Origin: Stentor roeselii
Taxonomy: Eukaryota; Ciliophora; Heterotrichea; Heterotrichida; Stentoridae
Reading direction: 5' to 3'
Assembly: GCA_006503475.1 (NCBI GenBank)
Contig: RSEH01000039.1
Span: 141,224-205,223, forward strand
DNA length: 64,000 bases
Below the pieces are notes generated by a model, which was not told where the DNA came from, did not search any database, and saw only the letters and a program-made list of their open reading frames with translations. A program made the position numbers and the translations under genes. Below, piece by piece: positions 32,106-41,908 of this stretch; position 1 is the first letter of the stretch, and each line of letters starts with the position of its first letter.

Positions 32106-33149
32106 TTAGCCTTCATTGTGTAGAAGACTGGTTTTCATAGAAAGGATTAAAGTGTCGTTTTCCTCTTCACTTTCACTGCTGATGTAGTCTTTTATGCTGA
32201 ATTGATCATGGGACTTCTGGTCAAGGTCAAGTTCTAAAGGCGTCTTTGGAATTGGTGACTGTTTTATTTCGTTTCTTTTTTCTAAGTCTTTCTTTTTCGC
32301 GTCGATTCCTAAACCTTTTAGTTTCGCTTCTAAAAAGATTATTGTTCGAATGTCACTTGCCATTAGAAGAGACTCTTCGAACATGTAGGCTGGACTGATT
32401 TTCACTGTTTCGATCAGGTATTGAAGGCACTCGTAACTTGAGGATGACTGGGATCTTCGAGCTCCTGCTAGACAGATGTGGATCGCGTTTTCTTTGTGAG
32501 AGTTGGTTACTTTGAAGTTTGAGGAACAGACCTCGTGAAGGAATTTTATCATTATGAAGTTACAGTTTCGGCAGGCTATTAGGGCACAGTTTTCTCCTGT
32601 CACTTCAGATTGAAAGTTGACATCAAGAGCCTTGGGCACATTCGAATGATTTTCCTTCTGAAAATAGTTAAAAATAGTAGAAATCAAAGAAATATTCCCC
32701 AATTCACAAGCCTTATGAACAGGAGTATAAATCTGAGGAGGAGCATCATGTGGAAGCGAGTCCTTCAAGTGTTCAATCGCAATTTGATTATCCATATAAA
32801 TCGGTATAAACCTGGAAAGAATCTCAAAACAATTATTCTGAACAATCAAATCAAGAGTACTCATCCCACAATCAAAAAGCATTTTTTCCATAGCAATGAT
32901 GCTAGGATGCAAACTTTCATAAATAAACGTAAAGACCTGGGGCTGGTTCTTCCAAATCGCATAAGAAAGACAATTCAAACTGATTTCCTTTGATTCCAAC
33001 AAGACCTGATCAACGCCTCCTCCAAGTTTTTCCCATTGATTTACCAAAATTTTCAACTTCAAAAAAGACGCCACTTCAATCGCGTTGCGAATTTGAAGTT
33101 TAATACTTTCAATGTTGAGAGAACTTTGATTACTTGAACAGCAGCCCAT
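32106..33149 (-). CDS. Acylated ankyrin-like protein
   Basis: A 347-residue protein beginning MGCCSSNQSS. This is a textbook N-myristoylation site (Gly2, Ser6) with adjacent cysteines for palmitoylation, which predicts attachment to a membrane. The body has ankyrin-like helical pairs (CLSYAIWKNQPQVFTFIYES, TPVHKACELGNISLIS, NCALIACRNCNFIMIKFLHE, NAIHICLAGARR). The tail is charged. No enzymatic motif is present. Confidence 0.8.
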   Translation of the reverse strand: MGCCSSNQSSLNIESIKLQIRNAIEVASFLKLKILVNQWEKLGGGVDQVLLESKEISLNCLSYAIWKNQPQVFTFIYESLHPSIIAMEKMLFDCGMSTLDLIVQNNCFEILSRFIPIYMDNQIAIEHLKDSLPHDAPPQIYTPVHKACELGNISLISTIFNYFQKENHSNVPKALDVNFQSEVTGENCALIACRNCNFIMIKFLHEVCSSNFKVTNSHKENAIHICLAGARRSQSSSSYECLQYLIETVKISPAYMFEESLLMASDIRTIIFLEAKLKGLGIDAKKKDLEKRNEIKQSPIPKTPLELDLDQKSHDQFSIKDYISSESEEENDTLILSMKTSLLHNEG

Positions 33150-33198
33150 TTTTCAATAATTGTTGAAAAAAGGCGAAAGTTTATTGTTATTAAAGTTC

Positions 33199-33663
33199 AT
33201 GTCTAACAACCCTTTCATGACTCAGTCTCCGAAAAGACCTACTGTGAGGAAATCAGTGGAAAGAATAGAAAGACTCAGTAAGCCGAAAGTCAAGCTGAAC
33301 ACTGATGAAGATACTATTGGCCCTGCTGATTATTCTCCAAGTGAAGTGTTTTTATCGACTAAGGTCAGAAGTCCTTCTGTTTTAATTGGAAGGTCGGAAA
33401 GGTTTTTGAGGTCGAAGATTAGGGAAATGAGGAAAAGTGTTCAAAGACTTGCTGATGTTCAAGAGACTGGGCTTTATAATATCTCTGAAATCGTTAGTCC
33501 TCCGAAGTACTCTTTTAAGAGAACTGGACATGATTTAAAACTTGTCAATAATCCACAGTTCCCTGGAGTTGGGAAGTATTCTCCGACACTTGTTCATGCG
33601 AATTCATCGTTTTCTTTTAGGAAAGCTAAGAAGAACTTTAATTGGAAGAAGGGTATTGGATAA
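33199..33663 (+). CDS. SHIPPO/STPGR-repeat protein
   Basis: I choose the ATG at 33199 (MSNNPFMTQSPKRP) rather than the upstream one at 33160, which would lie only 10 bp from the divergent start; this gives 154 residues. Repeats of the sperm-tail PG-rich type are visible: IGPADYSPSEVF near residue 38 and FPGVGKYSPTLVH near residue 123, with a partial one between them (VSPPKYSFKRTG). Such proteins line ciliary and cortical microtubules. It is basic overall. Confidence 0.75.
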   Translation: MSNNPFMTQSPKRPTVRKSVERIERLSKPKVKLNTDEDTIGPADYSPSEVFLSTKVRSPSVLIGRSERFLRSKIREMRKSVQRLADVQETGLYNISEIVSPPKYSFKRTGHDLKLVNNPQFPGVGKYSPTLVHANSSFSFRKAKKNFNWKKGIG

Positions 33664-33729
33664 GTAGCTATTCTTGGAACTCTCAGATGAACTTTGAATG
33701 GTTTAGTTCAATTAATATATAGGATTAGA

Positions 33730-34890
33730 TTAGTGTAATATTTGAGCTTTGTTCGGAGTGGCCGAACGAACATAAGGAATCAATTTTCGAGGATCTTCTA
33801 AAGCTTCTTTTGTAAACTCCTCAATGCTACCCTGAAGTTCCTGAATCCTAACATTGATTTCTGCGACTCTTTTAGAAAAATCGATATTTTCCCTGTTTTC
33901 CATATGTTTAGAGATATTTTTCAACACAATCGAGTAATTCTGTATTAAAAACTCATTTTTTTCCCTTTGCTCTTCAAGTGAGTTCATAACCTTGTTAATC
34001 CTTTTAAGTTTTTTCTGAGTAATCCTGACAGCAGCATTGAAATCCTTAATCAAACCAAGTCCAACAATTAAATCCTCAAAGTTCATAGCAAGATTTTCCT
34101 CAGTTCTTCTAACAACCTCCATTTTCTTCTGATAAAACCTTTTACAAACATTGAAATGTTGCTTCAAAAGTCTACCTTCTTCATTTTTCTGCTGAATTTC
34201 CGCTGAAACTTTCTGAAACCCTTCAAAAAACCTTCCCTTTTGACTAACTTTCTCCTTCGAAAAAAACAAAATATCCTGATTATAAAGTCCAGCTTGTTCA
34301 TTCAACTCTTTTTTCCAATTTTCAATTTTTTTCAAAGTCATTTTTTGCTTGCTTCTGTTTTTCTCTTACAAATTCAGCTCTTCTGAAGCCTGGAGCGACG
34401 AAAGTCGCTCAAGTTCCTGAAGAATTTCTTTTAAAATCTGTTCTTCTTCTTTTTTGCTTGGCGATTTGTTGACTGAATAAAAATTACGGGTCCACTTTTG
34501 AAGAAGGTCTTCTTCGACGTTGGAAGTTGGAAGAAGGGAAAGTTTGAAGTTTGGCTCGATTTCGATTTCTGCTGAAAGTTCAAAGTCGGATGACTCGGGG
34601 TCTGGAGTTTTACTTGATTCTGAAAGCGACGGGGAAATTGGTGGAGCTTGAAGACCCTGGGCAACGGATTCGAAGGCTTCGACGACTTTTTCTAGGTTTA
34701 GAACTGGATGTTTGTTGAGATTTTCAAGAGGTTTTGGCATTTCTTCCTCAGATGAAGAATTTTCATCAGTTTTCAGGTTTTTTATTGTGTTGCGTCTTTC
34801 GAATACCTTGATGTTGATTTTTTCTGCACGGTCTTCGAAGTGGTCTTCAGGTTCTTCTAGGATTGATTCGAGGTCTGAGCTTTTTTTCAT
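33730..34890 (-). CDS. Coiled-coil protein
   Basis: Two adjacent reverse frames (34890-34366 and 34341-33730) are the same gene. The TAA between them lies inside GTAAGAGAAAAACAG (34355-34369), a 15-nt intron, and the spliced frame reads ELNLSKQKMTLKK. The product is about 380 residues. The N-terminal half is acidic and Ser/Pro-rich. The C-terminal half is a long coiled coil (residues about 180-350) ending VRSATPNKAQILH. I do not recognise the family. Its place in the ciliary-type cluster suggests a cytoskeletal role (inference). Confidence 0.7.
34355..34369 (-). other. 15-nt intron
   Basis: GTAAGAGAAAAACAG on the minus strand, with a perfect GTAAG donor and CAG acceptor and an in-frame TAA inside. 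It joins two frames that are already in phase. Confidence 0.7.
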
Positions 34891-34969
34891 TATCTTGAAT
34901 AAGAAAAAGTGAAAAATTGAAAAAATGGAAAAATGAAAAATTTATCGAAAAGACTTTTTCTTGAATAAG

Positions 34970-37195
34970 TTAAACATATGCAAGATTACTAAAAATACAA
35001 TCCACCTTTTTTCGCTCGTCGTTTCTGGCAGTGAAAGGCTTGAGAGAACTGGGTCTGAAGCTTTCTCTGATGCTTGTTCCTCGCTTTTCGTCTTTGTTTT
35101 GAACTGAAATGTAAGGATTCGTGCTTCGATTTCGAACGTCCATCAACTTCTTCGGAGTGATTTGGGGCCGAACGAGGGTATCAGCGTATCGAATCCTTTT
35201 AAACTCATGGATTTTTTTTATTTCCTTGGCAAGTCCAGCGGGAAGAGAAGTTTCTTCAGCTGTGAAGTTGACTGAAGTCACTTCAGCGATGTTTACCTTT
35301 TTTGAGATTATTTTTTTCATTATTTTTTTGGATACTTCGATTGGTGGAAGTGAGGCTTCTTCTTTTTCTTCTAATTCGGAACCGGAGTCTGAAGAACTAC
35401 TGGGAAAGTGAACGTTTTCAGACTTCATGATCTATTTGATGATTACATTCATCCACTCGTCTAGGTTTCTTTTTACATGCTTTTCGGTGCGGAAGGCCAG
35501 GTTTGAAAAACAGTCGTTGGGTGCTTTGTTGTTGCTTGTTGTTGACACGAAGGAAAGATGAGGAATCTCAAAATCAAACTCTTCAAATACCGGCAAATCT
35601 TCAGGGAACTTCAAAAAATGTTTTCCTTGTTTTTTGAAAAGTTTCGACTTACTCTGATCAAGCATCAACGAATACTCATTAATACTTCTCGCCAGTTTCT
35701 CACCCAATACAAATAAAGACTCAGGTGTGAATGGAAGAGTTTCACGTGAATTAGAGAAGTACCCATGATAAGACGTTTCAAGAGTATAACTATGATTTAT
35801 CTGAAACTCGCTGCTCATCACTGCACGCGCTGCACGTTTTTTCGACTTGCTGATTCGAAACTTACAAGAATAAAACCTAAACATTTCCGTTCTTTCCGAA
35901 ATAAGCCGAGGGATTATTTTGCTTTTATAATACATTGAATGATGAATCGGGAAATAAGGGCCATACAAAAAAGACCCTTTCTTAGAAAAATGCCCATGCA
36001 TGTCAAAAAACATGAAAACCTTTCCTTTTTCCTGCAGTTTTTCCACAAGTTTCTTCAAAGAAACTATTTCCGGATGGTCTTCCTCACTAGGTTGTATATA
36101 AGTCCTGTTCAAATCATTTCCACTTAAGGAAGTTCTGCAGTTTCCAACAATGACTCCATCAGGGTTAAGCATGGGAACGATTTTAAAGATGAAGCTATTT
36201 CGCAAATTGACAGCTTCTGGGTGTTTACTCGCTAAAAACCGCAGAAAACCTTCCATGACCCACGAGCCGACAGTTTCAGCTGGGTGGATTCTTCCAATTG
36301 CAACAATTGTTTTTTTGTAATCACTGGGAATGTTCGGGTTGGTGACAGTGATCAGTGGAATGTCGATCAGTGACAAGCTTTTACATAAAGTTGAAGTCGT
36401 TATATAAGAGTTCTTTTCACCTTTAAGCAGGCGAAATATTTTCTGTAAACGGGAATAAGTGTAAGGAATTGAAGTAGCGAACCAGACCTTGTCATTCGCG
36501 TATTGAAAGAGGTAGGAAAAACTCAGTTGATAAAAAGGTTTCTTTAAATTGTGCCTGTTGAGTTTACTAAATGAAAACTGCACATTTTCGCCCCCCGGCT
36601 GCCACCCTGCGCTTTGACCGTTCCTGACTTCCTGGACACTGAAAACTCTCGGTTTCATGCCATTAGTGAACAAATTGCTATTGCGAGTGAAATTCACAAT
36701 GTTGAACTTCACCAGTCTTCTCCCTTGCAAGCCTGAAACAGAGAAATAAAACCAGTGCATGTGTCCATCAGTGTTTGTATCAAGTCTCATATACAAGTCA
36801 TACTCGTTCTTGTTAATCATCTCCACATGGTCCAGATTCCCACACTCAAACTTTGAGTCAAAAATTAAAACATCTTCTGAGAATGAAGGTTCAACTTGTG
36901 AAGGTTTTTTTCCTTTTTTTCTGAGATACGCTGTTATTGACGGTTGTGAAAAATCGAAAGGGTAACTGTCTTCTGAGACTGAAAAGACTGAATGGAACTC
37001 GAAAGAGTCTTCTGGCTTGTACCCTGAATAGACACAAGTCTTGCTGGAGGGGTAGTCGAAGTCAGAGTCGTAATACAGAGGGTACGGGTTTTTAATGTTC
37101 GGAGGTCGCCATCCAGTGAGCATGTCAGCTTCCAAGGAGTACCCTTTATTCACCAGCGGAAGCGCAGAGGGTAGTTGTCCAGACATACTAATCAA
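34970..37195 (-). CDS. Cytosolic carboxypeptidase (M14, tubulin deglutamylase type)
   Basis: The 587-codon frame ends at TAG 35432-35434. That TAG, however, sits at the end of... the 15-nt segment 35432-35446, and splicing it joins the 152-codon frame downstream (...DEWMN|IMKSENV). The product is about 735 residues. Residues about 60-190 are the N-terminal beta-domain of CCPs. The M14 zinc site is clear: HPAE near residue 303, NPDG near 346, DLNRTY near 360, DMHGHF near 398 and the catalytic Glu in YTLETSYHG near 471. CCPs remove glutamate or glycine side chains from tubulin tails in cilia. The C-terminal acidic/basic extension is not recognised. The start is 38 bp from a divergent gene. Confidence 0.9.
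35432..35446 (-). other. 15-nt intron
   Basis: GTAATCATCAAATAG on the minus strand. It ends in the TAG that otherwise stops the carboxypeptidase frame. The next ATG lies 3 nt downstream in the same frame, so a separate gene there is unlikely. Confidence 0.7.
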
Positions 37196-37233
37196 TTAAT
37201 CTTTGAATTTAACACCCTTCATATTATCCAACA

Positions 37234-38067
37234 ATGAACTTCTCAAAAGAAACAGACTCCTTCTGCGCTGAAACTGAACCAGGCAAAGAGTCAGTCGCTT
37301 ACACCCTCAACAGTCCGAGACTCAAGATGAGCTCGGCTGAGACCAGTCCTTACAAGTCTTTTTACTCAGCCTTTACACCAGTCAACGACTTTTCTCATAG
37401 ATTTGTTGATACTGAAGATGTCTTCGACAGACTCGTCCTCGACACCAACCGTCGATACGGAAATAAAGAAAAACTCAGACTTTTCATCCGTCAGAAGGAA
37501 AACCAGGAAATCCGAAAGTTTTCTGAAAAAGAAGAAGTTTATCAAAGACTTTTCGCTGACACGCAGCAGAGAGTCGAACAAAAACATCTCAAGGAAAAGT
37601 TTCGAGAGCAGGAAACGGAAAACACGATAAAAAGCTTCAGGTCTGCGAAAACTTGCACAAAACAAGAAGCTGAAGCTGTTGTCAGACGACTTTTAAGTAA
37701 GAAAAACTTAGACTCTCCTAGAAAAATCATTGAACAAGAGTACCAGTTTAATAAACAACGAGACTTGACTCGCTTTTGTAGCTTTGACAGCTTAAAAATC
37801 AAAGAAAAGACCAGTCCTGTCAAGGTTTTACCTGAAAGTCAGAAAAACGCTGTTTTCACCAAGGGTGGAAAAAATCGAGAAAAAACAAGACTTGAAAAAA
37901 AAATCGTTTCGCCCAGAGATGAAAATTTTAAAGGTCAAAACATGGACATTGTTGAACGCACTGAAATCGAACAAAGATACGGAAAACCTGGAAAACCCGC
38001 AGATCCTGAAGCAGGGCGCAAGTTCCACGCGAATAGAAAGGAAAAGAAAAGAGTTGGTTTCGTGTAG
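37234..38067 (+). CDS. Charged helical protein
   Basis: A 277-residue protein, very rich in Lys, Arg and Glu. Probable helix and coiled coil lie in residues about 60-140, with a repeated element (FDRLVLDTNRRYGNKEKLRL and YQRLFADTQQRVEQKHLKEK, each followed by F[IR].[QR]E). That suggests an internal duplication of about 43 residues. The family is unknown. It is divergent from the carboxypeptidase with 38 bp between starts, and its stop lies 12 bp from the convergent gene. Confidence 0.7.
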   Translation: MNFSKETDSFCAETEPGKESVAYTLNSPRLKMSSAETSPYKSFYSAFTPVNDFSHRFVDTEDVFDRLVLDTNRRYGNKEKLRLFIRQKENQEIRKFSEKEEVYQRLFADTQQRVEQKHLKEKFREQETENTIKSFRSAKTCTKQEAEAVVRRLLSKKNLDSPRKIIEQEYQFNKQRDLTRFCSFDSLKIKEKTSPVKVLPESQKNAVFTKGGKNREKTRLEKKIVSPRDENFKGQNMDIVERTEIEQRYGKPGKPADPEAGRKFHANRKEKKRVGFV

Positions 38068-38079
38068 CTAAGTTAATTC

Positions 38080-39180
38080 CTAAATAGACTTCTGTTTTGA
38101 GCAGATTAGCTTGGCCAAGCTATCATCTAAAGTCACTTCTTGGATTTTTTTCACTTTTCTCATGTTGAAACTTTTGAAGGTGTTCCATTGTTTCAGCACG
38201 AAAAAAATGATTTTCGCGTCTTGAATGTCGGTCGCAGAAGAGTAGTTGATGAAATTTTTCATGAAGATTTTGTCCATTGTAGTGTAAAACGAGCTCAACT
38301 CTTCAAAGTTCGTTGAGTTCTTCTCAAAAAGCACGAAAGTCTTATATAATATCTTTGCGATGTCCTTGTTTGACAAAGTGCAGTCGGGAGTAAGAAGGTC
38401 GTTTAATAGTGATAAAGATTTACTGCAAGGGTTGATGTTAAGACAGTGCAAAAACAATGAAACTTTGATCGGAGTAAGATTTGAATCGAAACTTATGAGG
38501 AACTTTGCAATCGGGTAGTAAAAGTCGTCGAAGGTCATCGAGTATTTATAAAAGTCCTTAAAAAATTCCATCACTTTTTCTATTTCATCAACTCTTTCCC
38601 ATCTCATGATCAGTAAGCGAAAGTAAGTGGCTAAGGGTGAACAGTCAACTTCTTTCGTGTGAAGATGTTTTAATAAAAAGTAAGTCACTTGAAATGTTGG
38701 GTACTTGTGCCATTTTAACATCTGGATCGTTGTTGTTAAGGCCATTTTCAAGGTCTCAGGGTTTTTTCCGTGTACAAGGTAATGAAAGTTTATATATCTC
38801 TTTTCATGCTCACTTTCTTCTGAGTTCATCAAGGTCTCGACGATTTTCTCATAAAAATCTAAATTTTCAGTGTTGGTTTTTTGAAGAAAGTAGTGAATTT
38901 TTGCTACTTGAATAATTTTCAACTTTTTGATAAGATTTTCATCCTTTTTGAAGAGTTTTATTAGTTTATCAGAAGGTTTCTTGTTATTCAAGCACTTCAA
39001 AAAGAGGTCACTTTCTTTCCTTTCATAAATAGTTTCGTTTGCAAGAGACCTCATGAGAATATTGAATTCTTTTTTAGGGTTTTCCTTGAAATAGCCCCTG
39101 AAAAGCCTTGACTTGACGAGAGTCGAGAACATTTTTATTACGCTAAGGACTTTAATATCTTCAGATTGACATTGCTCCAT
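38080..39180 (-). CDS. Helical-repeat protein of unknown function
   Basis: A 366-residue, mostly alpha-helical protein without signal peptide or membrane segment. Pairs of amphipathic helices suggest a HEAT/PPR-like solenoid, but no repeat consensus is strong enough to name. Cysteines are scattered. The start codon is only 8 bp from the divergent start at 39189. Confidence 0.65.
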   Translation of the reverse strand: MEQCQSEDIKVLSVIKMFSTLVKSRLFRGYFKENPKKEFNILMRSLANETIYERKESDLFLKCLNNKKPSDKLIKLFKKDENLIKKLKIIQVAKIHYFLQKTNTENLDFYEKIVETLMNSEESEHEKRYINFHYLVHGKNPETLKMALTTTIQMLKWHKYPTFQVTYFLLKHLHTKEVDCSPLATYFRLLIMRWERVDEIEKVMEFFKDFYKYSMTFDDFYYPIAKFLISFDSNLTPIKVSLFLHCLNINPCSKSLSLLNDLLTPDCTLSNKDIAKILYKTFVLFEKNSTNFEELSSFYTTMDKIFMKNFINYSSATDIQDAKIIFFVLKQWNTFKSFNMRKVKKIQEVTLDDSLAKLICSKQKSI

Positions 39181-39188
39181 TCAAATTA

Positions 39189-39743
39189 ATGAACCAAAGC
39201 ACCAACAGTCCTCGCAAGCTTTTCCACTGTTTAAAAGATGAAAAAGGTGCCAGCCAGGGCCAGTCAAACTCGCCGAAACGGTTCAAAAGAACTGAAAACC
39301 TCTCGATTTTAGTCATTCATAAGACTTGGCTCCCGAAACTCAGGGTCTCAGCGAAATCTGGACTTAGCTCGTCGAATGACGTCAACCCTGCCAGTTGCAG
39401 AGGGATTCAGAAGGTCTTTGATGGAAAGCCTCAGGAAATTTTTACAAACAGGTTTTATCTCAGGAAGCTTCCCCCAAGATTTAAACATTTGGCTGAAATT
39501 AATGCGGTTAATGGTTCTGATGTGAATAATCAAGCCTTTTCATATCGAAAGGACTTGGAACTCTTGCATTCAGTTGACCCTGATAAGGTCAAGGTCTCGA
39601 TTGAGCATGCGAAGAATATTAGAAGTATTGAGGATAATTGGAATAAAGGGAAAATACTTAAAAATTGTAAAGAAAATAGCTGGAAATGGCTTACTCCAAG
39701 AGATACACCTACCAAAACAGTCAAGTTCAAGGAGGAGATGTAA
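39189..39743 (+). CDS. Hypothetical basic protein
   Basis: A 184-residue protein, basic and Ser/Asn-rich at the N terminus, with a more ordered helical C-terminal half (YRKDLELLHSVDPDKVKVSI ... WKWLTPRDTPTKTVKFKEEM). I do not recognise it. Its codon use and GC content match the compact cluster rather than the AT-rich flanks. Confidence 0.65.
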   Translation: MNQSTNSPRKLFHCLKDEKGASQGQSNSPKRFKRTENLSILVIHKTWLPKLRVSAKSGLSSSNDVNPASCRGIQKVFDGKPQEIFTNRFYLRKLPPRFKHLAEINAVNGSDVNNQAFSYRKDLELLHSVDPDKVKVSIEHAKNIRSIEDNWNKGKILKNCKENSWKWLTPRDTPTKTVKFKEEM

Positions 39744-40605
39744 GTAATTTAATGAATGGTTTGTTATCAAGAGGAAAATAATATGAAAAGTTATCTTTGG
39801 GTTTATGAATTTATTTTTAAAAGTTGTTTATTTTAAAGAATTTTAGTGTTTTTCATCAGTTGTTCATGAAGTGATTCTCTTGTGGAGTGATTGAAAAGGT
39901 GCCATTATGATATGATAAATAATAGCATGTATACTATTTTGATATGAAAATGATTTTATGTTTACTGTCTTTGATATAATAAAAAATATCATTCTACCAA
40001 ATTTGATATGATATGTTATATCATCTATACAAAATTTGATAATATAAAATATATCATGTATAATACAAAATTTTATAATATAAACTATATCATGTATAGT
40101 AAATTTGATATGATAAGTGATATCATCTATACAAAATTTGATAATATAAAATATATCATGTATAGTAAATTTGATATGATAAGTGATATTATCTATACAA
40201 AATTTGATAATATAAACTATATCATGTATAGGTAAATTTTATATGATAAGTGATATACGAAATTTGATAATATAAACTATATCATGTATAGTAAATTTAA
40301 GATGATAAGTGATATCATCTATCAATTCGTTATATAAATAATATCATAAATACAAAATTTCCCTGAAACTCAAGATTATCTTGAAAATCCTTTATCACTG
40401 ACATATCTTCCACTAAAATTTATAATACTCTTGAATAACAGACCTAAACTTTCAAAAATGCAACTAAAAATATTGAAAACCTAGGAACAGTCTTTTTACT
40501 CCAGCTTATTTTCTAATCTTTAATCCAAAAACCTAAATATTTAAAATATTATATATAGTCCTTGCCAAATGACAGAAAATGGTGTATTGTCCATAAAAAA
40601 TCAAG
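39744..40605. other. Intergenic containing AT tandem repeats
   Basis: No gene is seen. The middle is filled by the tandem repeats listed separately; the 75-codon open frame over them (40008-40235) is a product of the repeat. Confidence 0.6.
39995..40350. repeat. AT-rich tandem repeats of about 66 bp
   Basis: Units built from AAATTTGATATGATAAGTGA, a TATCATCTATACA link and AAATTTGATAATATAAA.TAT recur at least four times, with an inner half-period of about 33 bp and many GATATC/TGATATCA palindromes. Copies differ by a few bases. Confidence 0.8.
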
Positions 40606-41199
40606 ATGTCCCTTTTCATTCAAAGACCCTTCATACCAGCACTGATGCTCTTCCTTCAAGCAGTCTCCTCAACATTCAGCCTAGGTCCATGTCCATCAGT
40701 TTTTTCCTCATCCGAGGAAATAATTTCACTAAAATCATCAAATTTCCTCTACTCAAATTCTCAATTATCTCCTGCTGACTACCTGGGGACATGGTTCGAC
40801 ATTTACCGCAACCTCGACTTCCGCTTCGCCAGAGGAAACTGCACCCAGGCCTACTACTTCATCGAAGACGGGCACATCATGGCCTTGAATTCCGAGATAG
40901 TCGACGGGCAGAACATCAGCGCAAAAGCCGAAGTTTTCATTGATCCAAACATTCAGGGGCAGCTTTATGCGAAATTTCACCACTTGGCCCCTGCTGGTGA
41001 CTATAAAATCGTTCACACTGATTACACCTCGACTGCACTTGTTTTTAGTTGCAAGTCTTTCGTGGTGGTGCATTGGAAGTGGGCTTGGATTATGGGGCGA
41101 CACACTAAAATAAAGCCACCGTCGTTTTATTTTGAATTGATTGAGAAATTTGGAATTCCTCTGGAAGGAATGCATCGAACTTCTCATGATAATTGTTAG
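40606..41199 (+). CDS. Secreted lipocalin
   Basis: A 197-residue protein. The start may be 40606 or the internal Met13, which begins a better signal peptide (MLFLQAVSSTFSL). The lipocalin signature is clear: the GxW motif in YLGTWFDIYRN near residue 62, and the third conserved region DYTSTALVFSCKSF near residue 140. Cysteines at about 79, 149 and 197 could form the usual disulphides. The fold resembles apolipoprotein D and bacterial Blc, which carry small hydrophobic ligands outside the cell or in vesicles. The gene is strikingly GC-rich compared with the repeats upstream. Confidence 0.85.
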   Translation: MSLFIQRPFIPALMLFLQAVSSTFSLGPCPSVFSSSEEIISLKSSNFLYSNSQLSPADYLGTWFDIYRNLDFRFARGNCTQAYYFIEDGHIMALNSEIVDGQNISAKAEVFIDPNIQGQLYAKFHHLAPAGDYKIVHTDYTSTALVFSCKSFVVVHWKWAWIMGRHTKIKPPSFYFELIEKFGIPLEGMHRTSHDNC

Positions 41200-41908
41200 A
41201 TGCTTGGTGGATTAGGGGTAGGAATAGTAAATTTGGAATTTGGATTGAGTTTAAAGATCATGGAATTTGGTGTTGATGGATTCGAGGAGATTTTTAGGGA
41301 ATATGAAGATGTTAGTTTTAGGATTGGTTTAATTGTTAGAAGGAGAAGATTATTGTTTATTTTAGGTTTGATTCGTCAATTATGCGTGGGTGAGGAGAAA
41401 TTTAATGATTATTCAAGATTTTAATAAGATTTAGAATAAGGAACGAAGAGAATTTAAACTGAGTACCATTGATGTGAGCATATAAGTAAAATAATCAAAT
41501 TGATCTACTCTTTTGTTAAGACTAAGTTACTTTTGTAGTATATAACATAAATCAATAAATTCTGAAATGCCTCTTCTCATTAATTATCACAGTTGGATTA
41601 GAAGATAGATTATCAGAACAGACTAAACCAGGAATCCTATAAATTGAAAAAATTTAAATCAAAATTAAACATGTTTAAAAATTCTTGAAAATTTATATAT
41701 ATATCTCAAAGTATAATAAACAATCTTCTAACTTAAATTTATAACTTAGTCTTTTACTCAATAAATTCTAAGCAAATCAGAAAGGTCATAAAAGAATGCA
41801 TCCTAACAGAAAAATGCTCAAATCTTCAAATTAAAGAGAGAAATAACTCAAGTAAATCATTAGAAATCTGTTATAACTCAGTGGAATCTAACCAAATTTC
41901 AAGATCTA
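41200..41908. other. Intergenic, no supported gene
   Basis: A 74-codon frame at 41200-41424 directly follows the lipocalin stop in the same frame. It has no 15-nt intron to link it and no recognisable feature. The rest is AT-rich. Confidence 0.5.

Noticed and set aside
40008-40235. 75-codon frame in the AT repeats
   Set aside because: It is periodic translation of a tandem repeat.
41200-41424. In-frame continuation of the lipocalin after its stop
   Set aside because: No 15-nt intron spans the stop, and the composition is unlike a lipocalin tail.
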